Made by a program: the position numbers and the translations under genes
From: an uncultured Bacteroidales bacterium
Lineage (GTDB): Bacteria; Bacteroidota; Bacteroidia; Bacteroidales; Paludibacteraceae
Length of the DNA stretch: 19,160 nt
Assembly: GCA_934725535.1 (NCBI GenBank)
Contig: CAKVBV010000048.1
Coordinates: 1-19,160 of the forward strand
Direction: 5' to 3'
Notes under the pieces: generated by a model
What the model was told of the DNA's origin: nothing
The model's input: only the letters and a program-made list of their open reading frames with translations
Databases searched by the model: none
Shown here: positions 15,409 to 19,160 of the stretch, one piece after another
Numbering within the stretch: the stretch's first letter is position 1
Layout of the letters: each line of letters begins with the position of its first letter

Positions 15409-16161
15409 ATGTGGATTAGTCGGTTGAAATATATGCTCTGCAATGTGCTGTCTGTTTGTATGGCACTCGTCTTGATGTCGTTTACTGTGGTGATAGATGC
15501 CGGACACGGAGGGCATGATGCCGGGGCCATCGGCAAGAAAGGCGTGCAGGAAAAGGACCTGAACTTGGAAGTCTCCAAACGCCTTGCTGCCAAAATTCAG
15601 GACAACTATCCCGATGTCAAGGTGGTGATGACGCGCACAACAGATGTGTTTCTGCCTTTGCAGTCGCGTGCAGATATAGTGAACAAGAACCACGCAGACC
15701 TGTTTATATGCATCCACACTAATTCGGCAGAGAATAGAAACGCTTGTGGCGCGGAGACATTTATCTTGGGAACTGACCGTATGGACGATAACTTGGACGT
15801 GGCAATGCGTGAAAATGCCGTGATGAAAATGGAAGAGGACCAAACGGTGTACCATGGCTTTGACCCCAACAGTATAGAGAGTTACATCATCTTCGAGTTG
15901 ATGCAAAACCAATATATGGACAATAGCCTGTCCTTTGCCGAATTGGTGCAAAAGCAGTTTGTGGGTACCTTGCAGCGTGCTGACCGAGGAGTACGACAGG
16001 CTGCCTTTTGGGTGCTGCTCAAGTCCGCATGCCCCAGCGTATTGGTCGAGATGGGCTTCATCAGCAATGCCGAAGAAGAAAAATGGCTGGCAAGCGATGC
16101 CGGCAAAACAGATATAGTAAACGGCATTTTTCGTGCCTTTGAACAATACTACAAGAAATGA
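15409..16161 (+). CDS. N-acetylmuramoyl-L-alanine amidase (Amidase_3)
   Basis: A 250-residue zinc amidase that would cleave the bond between MurNAc and L-alanine in peptidoglycan. The zinc and catalytic residues are H33 (IDAGHGG), E54 (KDLNLEV), H103 (CIHTNS) and E214 (VLVEMGFISN). Residues 1-25 form a hydrophobic export signal, with the catalytic domain starting almost directly after. I chose the ATG at 15409: the longer frame from 15370 begins inside the promoter's -7 region and would not be fully transcribed. A loop of about 40 residues (120-165) may cover the active site, as in regulated amidases. It overlaps the MCE gene by 4 nt. Confidence 0.93.
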   Translation: MWISRLKYMLCNVLSVCMALVLMSFTVVIDAGHGGHDAGAIGKKGVQEKDLNLEVSKRLAAKIQDNYPDVKVVMTRTTDVFLPLQSRADIVNKNHADLFICIHTNSAENRNACGAETFILGTDRMDDNLDVAMRENAVMKMEEDQTVYHGFDPNSIESYIIFELMQNQYMDNSLSFAELVQKQFVGTLQRADRGVRQAAFWVLLKSACPSVLVEMGFISNAEEEKWLASDAGKTDIVNGIFRAFEQYYKK

Positions 16162-17066
16162 AACATGCAAGAGAAATCAAAGTAGGTGTGCTTGCCATCG
16201 TCTGTGCAGGCATCTTGTATTTCGGGTTTAATTTCCTGAAAGGTGTGAATATATTCTCACCGACTCGTTGCTATTTAGGGCAGTATGAGCGCGTCAATGG
16301 GCTGACGGAGCAGGCTCCCGTGTACATTCGGGGCTACAAAGTCGGATTGGTAGAGAGCATTCAGTACGACTTTACGCGTGATATGTCGTTTGTTGTGGCA
16401 GTGTCTATTGATAAAGGCATAGAGTTACCAAAAGGCACCCAAATGGCATTGGTGGCGGATGGTCTGCTGGGAGGAATGGCAATAGAATTGTGCGTCCCCA
16501 AAGAGGCTGACATAACGAGCCATGCGGTGTATCATCGCGGTGACACACTGCCAACCATTGTCGTACCGGGATTGTTGGATGGTTTGCAGACCGGGTTGCT
16601 GGCACACTTGGATAGCCTGATGCTGGAAGCAAATACTTTGGTGGCTTCGCTCAACAACGAGATGTCCGAGGGCAGCCTGCGTACCACGCTCCGGAATATC
16701 GAACGTATCTCGCACGACCTGACAATCAGCAGTCGCGACATACGTACACTGACGCACCAACAACTGCCGAATACCATAAGCAAAGTGGACTCCACTATGG
16801 CAGACCTACAAACCGTTGTGGCAAATATACGTGCTGCAGAACTGCAAAACACACTGCAGAAACTGGATGATGCCATCACTTCGGTCAACCATATCTTAAC
16901 CACCGATTCGGGTACCCTTGGCGCCTTGCTTAATGACAAAGCCCTCTACGACAACCTCAACGGCGCACTTCGCGACCTTGATAATGCCGTACTCAACGTC
17001 GATACCGTGGTGATGTCGGTCAAGGCGCACCCCTGCATCAAAAAACGAATACAAAGAAATAACTAA
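16158..17066 (+). CDS. MCE/MlaD family protein, lipid-transport substrate-binding subunit
   Basis: A 302-residue protein with one N-terminal membrane helix (about 8-28), then an MCE domain (about 38-114; NGLTEQAPVYIRGYKVGLVE and DGLLGGMAIEL). A mostly helical, coiled-coil-prone C-terminal part (about 140-300) is rich in LNN and TLRNIERI-type heptads. MlaD-type proteins hold phospholipids between the inner and outer membranes. The partner MlaE and MlaF genes are not adjacent here. Overlap with the amidase (ATGA) links it to envelope maintenance. A strong terminator follows 30 nt after the stop. Confidence 0.9.
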   Translation: MKHAREIKVGVLAIVCAGILYFGFNFLKGVNIFSPTRCYLGQYERVNGLTEQAPVYIRGYKVGLVESIQYDFTRDMSFVVAVSIDKGIELPKGTQMALVADGLLGGMAIELCVPKEADITSHAVYHRGDTLPTIVVPGLLDGLQTGLLAHLDSLMLEANTLVASLNNEMSEGSLRTTLRNIERISHDLTISSRDIRTLTHQQLPNTISKVDSTMADLQTVVANIRAAELQNTLQKLDDAITSVNHILTTDSGTLGALLNDKALYDNLNGALRDLDNAVLNVDTVVMSVKAHPCIKKRIQRNN

Positions 17067-17097
17067 TTTTCCGAAAGTCTAATTAGGGAAATACCTT

Positions 17098-17142
17098 AAA
17101 AAATCCCTAACCGTGCGAATAGCAGTCGGTTAGGGATTTTTT
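17098..17142 (+). terminator. Intrinsic terminator after the amidase-mlaD operon
   Basis: A perfect 16-bp stem (17098-17113 with 17127-17142) with a 13-nt loop. The arms are A-rich on the left and T-rich on the right, so it may work in both directions. A second TTAGGGA at 17083-17089 could compete for the left arm. Confidence 0.9.
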
Positions 17143-17201
17143 GTGAAACAACACCTTGTGGAACGACTGCATATATTAGTTATGAGTTTCAGTGTGTTAG
17201 G

Positions 17202-17210
17202 TGTTGATAA
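17202..17210 (-). promoter_or_regulatory. DnaA-box-like site upstream of dnaA
   Basis: On the minus strand it reads TTATCAACA, one mismatch from the TTATCCACA consensus. A single site about 130 bp before the promoter's -7 box could serve autoregulation, but one near-match may be chance. Confidence 0.3.
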
Positions 17211-17303
17211 ACTACACATTTGTTTCAAAATCAAATGCTTATGTGTAACTGACTGAAAAAGGGCAGGATAGCAAAACACCAACAAAACCACACATAATCA
17301 CCA

Positions 17304-17335
17304 TTTGCCCAACTCAAAAATTAGCAGTACCTTTG
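17304..17335 (+). promoter_or_regulatory. Promoter of dnaA
   Basis: TTTG (17304-17307), 20 nt, TACCTTTG (17328-17335). It overlaps the first codons of the longest open frame, which rules out the TTG at 17305 as start. Confidence 0.85.
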
Positions 17336-17394
17336 CACTCGCTTTCGTCAAAAAACAGAGGTTATGCGCCCTTTCTGACGAGATATTACCGCAA

Positions 17395-18762
17395 ATGGCA
17401 AAAGATGTAAACATATTGTGGGCTGAATGTCAGCAGATTTTGCGTGACAATCTATCGCAGAGTGCGTACCAAACGTGGTTCGCTCCCGTGCTTGCTTTGC
17501 AGTATGAAAACGAAGTCTTAGTGCTACAGGTCAAGAGCCAGTTCATCGTCGATTACATCGAAGACAACTACCTCGACTTGCTCTCGCGCGTGCTGCGTCG
17601 CGTATTTGGTCCGCAGGTGCAGTTGGAGTACCGCGTCATGGTGGCGGGAAGTGCTATTGATGTCCCCAGCGAACCATCAAAAGCCGCTGCTACACGCCAA
17701 CGGATGCCGATGAGCAATACCAAGGAAGTGACTGCCAATCAGTGGGATACACAACTGAATACCCAGTACACCTTCGAGAATTTCATCAAGGGCGAACCCA
17801 ACAAACTCGCGCGTGCTGCTGCGGTAGAGATTGCCAAGCAACCCGGCAAAACCATCTTCAATCCCCTATTCCTCTTCGGGGGAAGCGGCGTGGGGAAGAC
17901 ACACCTTGCCAATGCTATCGGCAACAAAGTCTGCGAACTCAACCCCGCTATGCGGGTACTCTATGTGGCTGCCAATACGTTCAAACTGCAATTCCAAGAC
18001 GCTGTCAGCCGCAATCAAGTGCCGGATTTCCTGATGTTCTACCAATCGGTGGATGTCCTTATTGTGGACGACATACAGTATTTCGCCGACCTCAAGGGCA
18101 CACAGGATACCTTCTTCCAGATTTTCAACTACCTCCAGCAGAGCCACAAGCAACTCATCCTGACTTCCGACCGCAGTCCGTTGGAGTTACGTGGCGTACA
18201 GGAACGCCTGCTATCCCGCTTCAAATGGGGATTGTCTGCGGAAATGACACGTCCTGACTACCAACTGCGCCGCGACATCCTCGCCTATCGTATGCGCCGC
18301 GATGGCATCAAACTCAGCGATGAGATTGTGGATTACATCGCCACCCACGTCACGGACAACGTGCGCGACCTCGAGGGTGTGCTGGCAAGCCTTATGGCTT
18401 ATTCCACGCTCACCGACAGCCCCGTGGACATGGCTCTCACCGAAAAGGTGGTCGGACGTCTGGTCGAACTGCAGCCAAAGGCGTATGCCTCGTCCGACAT
18501 CATCGCTGCCGTCTGCCAACAACTCAATGTCGCCGAACAGACCATCACTGCACGGACCCGCCAACGTGATGCCGTACGCGCACGAAATATCGTGATGTAC
18601 CTCCTCAAGAAATACACTGACTCCTCTCTTTCCGAGATTGGCTCCTGCGTCCGCCGTGACCATGCCACCGTGGCGCACTCCCTCAGTACCATGGAGGACT
18701 GGCTGAGTTACGATGCTGTTTTGCGTCAGGATGTAGCCGCCATCGAACGCCGTATCCGATAA
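17395..18762 (+). CDS. dnaA: Chromosomal replication initiator protein DnaA
   Basis: A 455-residue AAA+ initiator that binds oriC and opens it with ATP. Domain I (1-80) starts with the typical LWAECQQILRDNLSQSAYQTWF. A short variable linker and the TFENFIKGEPNKLARAAA segment follow. Walker A is GGSGVGKTHL, Walker B is LIVDDIQYF, the sensor is LILTSDRSP, and the arginine-finger region is ERLLSRFKWGLSAE. The C-terminal domain IV carries the DNA-binding signature RRDHATVAHSLSTM. I chose the ATG at 17395 (MAKDVNILW): the frame is open from a TTG at 17305, but that lies within the promoter. It is transcribed alone, after the terminator of the mlaD operon. No DnaA-box cluster is visible, so oriC is not shown to be here. 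Confidence 0.97.
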   Translation: MAKDVNILWAECQQILRDNLSQSAYQTWFAPVLALQYENEVLVLQVKSQFIVDYIEDNYLDLLSRVLRRVFGPQVQLEYRVMVAGSAIDVPSEPSKAAATRQRMPMSNTKEVTANQWDTQLNTQYTFENFIKGEPNKLARAAAVEIAKQPGKTIFNPLFLFGGSGVGKTHLANAIGNKVCELNPAMRVLYVAANTFKLQFQDAVSRNQVPDFLMFYQSVDVLIVDDIQYFADLKGTQDTFFQIFNYLQQSHKQLILTSDRSPLELRGVQERLLSRFKWGLSAEMTRPDYQLRRDILAYRMRRDGIKLSDEIVDYIATHVTDNVRDLEGVLASLMAYSTLTDSPVDMALTEKVVGRLVELQPKAYASSDIIAAVCQQLNVAEQTITARTRQRDAVRARNIVMYLLKKYTDSSLSEIGSCVRRDHATVAHSLSTMEDWLSYDAVLRQDVAAIERRIR

Positions 18763-18895
18763 GAAAGAACGGAAATTCTTATAACTTCCTTGCATACTTT
18801 GCATATTTTATATACCTTTCCTCTATAAAAACATCGTAGTATAGTATGAATAAAGTGCAATTCCGTTCTCTAAATAGGAAAAAAGTTGAGAAAAG

Positions 18896-19082
18896 GGCAC
18901 AAAATCCCCTACCCACGGCGAGTGGGGAGGGGTTGTAAAAAATGATACTTTCCTCTTCGAGTTGTTAACTCACGATATTGTTCATCTCCACCTACAGCCT
19001 TAGTTATTTTGCAAAACGAGGTCGAGCCATCACAAAGGTATTAACCTTACGTGTAGGTGGTATATATAGGACTGCAGTCCAC
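18896..19082 (-). ncRNA. Candidate small RNA gene convergent with dnaA
   Basis: A good promoter (19087-19118, minus) is followed by about 185 nt with no ORF beyond 8 codons. Several hairpins can form: CCACCTACA with TGTAGGTGG closing a domain of about 75 nt, AAGGT/ACCTT inside it, and GAGTT/AACTC further on. The stretch ends in an 11-bp stem with one mismatch (18906-18932) followed by ATTTT. It does not match tmRNA, SRP RNA or RNase P as I know them. The ends given are estimates. Confidence 0.42.
18901..18932 (-). terminator. Terminator-like stem of the candidate small RNA
   Basis: CCCCTCCCCAC pairs with GTGGGTAGGGG on the minus strand (one mismatch, 5-nt loop), then ATTTT. The T-tract is short. 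There is none on the plus strand, so it suits the minus-strand transcript better than dnaA. Confidence 0.45.
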
Positions 19083-19086
19083 AATG

Positions 19087-19118
19087 CAAAAGTACTGCTT
19101 TCCTGTGACATGTACAAA
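19087..19118 (-). promoter_or_regulatory. Minus-strand promoter of the candidate small RNA
   Basis: Minus strand: TTTG (19118-19115), 20 nt, TACTTTTG (19094-19087). The spacing equals that of the other promoters here. A second -7-like TACCTTTG lies at 19040-19033 without a clear -33 box. Confidence 0.6.
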
Positions 19119-19160
19119 TGCGTTTATATAAGCGTATCATTACTTGATGACTTCCACCAT

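Larger units (their letters stand above)
17067..17394. other. Gene-free dnaA control region
   Basis: No ORF other than the upstream extension of dnaA. It holds the terminator (17098-17142), an inverted repeat CAACACCT/AGGTGTTG (17149-17156, 17199-17206), a DnaA-box-like site (17202-17210), an inverted pair TTATGTGT/ACACATAA (17239-17246, 17290-17297) and the dnaA promoter (17304-17335). Confidence 0.7.
18763..19160. other. 398-bp stretch after dnaA without a clear ORF
   Basis: AT-rich at first. A 9-bp inverted pair AGAACGGAA (18766-18774) / TTCCGTTCT (18861-18869) spans the sequence just after dnaA. The rest holds a candidate minus-strand RNA gene. The last 21 bases could encode the end of a minus-strand protein (MVEVIK then stop), too short to claim. 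Confidence 0.6.

Noticed and set aside
18940..18960. GAGGAAAGT on the minus strand, like the start of RNase P RNA
   Set aside because: The bases that should follow (CCGGGC) are absent and the candidate transcript is too short for RNase P RNA.
17067..19160. Replication origin next to dnaA
   Set aside because: Only one near-match to a DnaA box is visible, with no cluster; GC skew could not be computed.
19140..19160. Possible 3' end of a minus-strand protein (MVEVIK then stop)
   Set aside because: Six codons are too few to support a gene; sequence beyond the window would decide.

Overview
The window looks like a chromosomal segment of a Bacteroidales bacterium (phylum Bacteroidota). Three things point there. 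The families DUF4831, DUF4835, DUF4837 and FISUMP are characteristic of that group. Recognisable Shine-Dalgarno sequences are largely absent. At least eight promoters fit the Bacteroidota sigma-ABfr pattern (TTTG, 20-nt spacer, TAnnTTTG). No tRNA, rRNA, CRISPR array, transposase or phage gene was found. The genus cannot be fixed from the sequence alone.

Left third (1-4541), accessory-like. Two small paralogous proteins of unknown function (91-405, 613-948) are each followed by short hairpin repeats with a conserved leader. A strong terminator (984-1020) separates them from a minus-strand gene for a secreted FISUMP-domain protein. That gene is divergent from an AAA/DUF4143 ATPase, and three 23-bp tandem repeats lie between the two promoters. 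A 470-bp gene-free stretch follows. It holds an 11-bp repeat array, a perfect 15-bp hairpin and a TTAAT heptad array.

Middle and right (4542-18762), housekeeping, all on the plus strand in short operons with visible promoters. They are: a two-helix membrane protein; fadD - DUF4837 lipoprotein - CoA-transferase - tcdA; a hemerythrin/LuxR fusion regulator - tilS - aroE - DUF4831 - DUF4835; an N-acetylmuramoyl-L-alanine amidase - MCE/MlaD protein ending in a strong terminator; and dnaA. Many joints overlap by 1-4 nt, so translational coupling is likely. The themes are acyl-CoA activation and CoA exchange, tRNA modification (TcdA, TilS), envelope upkeep (amidase, MlaD, DUF4831/4835/4837) and replication initiation.

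Right end (18763-19160) has no convincing ORF. A minus-strand promoter followed by about 185 nt of hairpin-rich sequence and a terminator-like stem suggests an unannotated small RNA convergent with dnaA.

The most interesting points are the 11-bp repeat arrays shared by two promoter regions, the hairpin repeats with covarying stems, the 23-bp repeats between divergent promoters, the candidate small RNA, and the di-iron/LuxR fusion regulator. Promoter positions also show that the longest ORFs for dnaA and the amidase start too far upstream.
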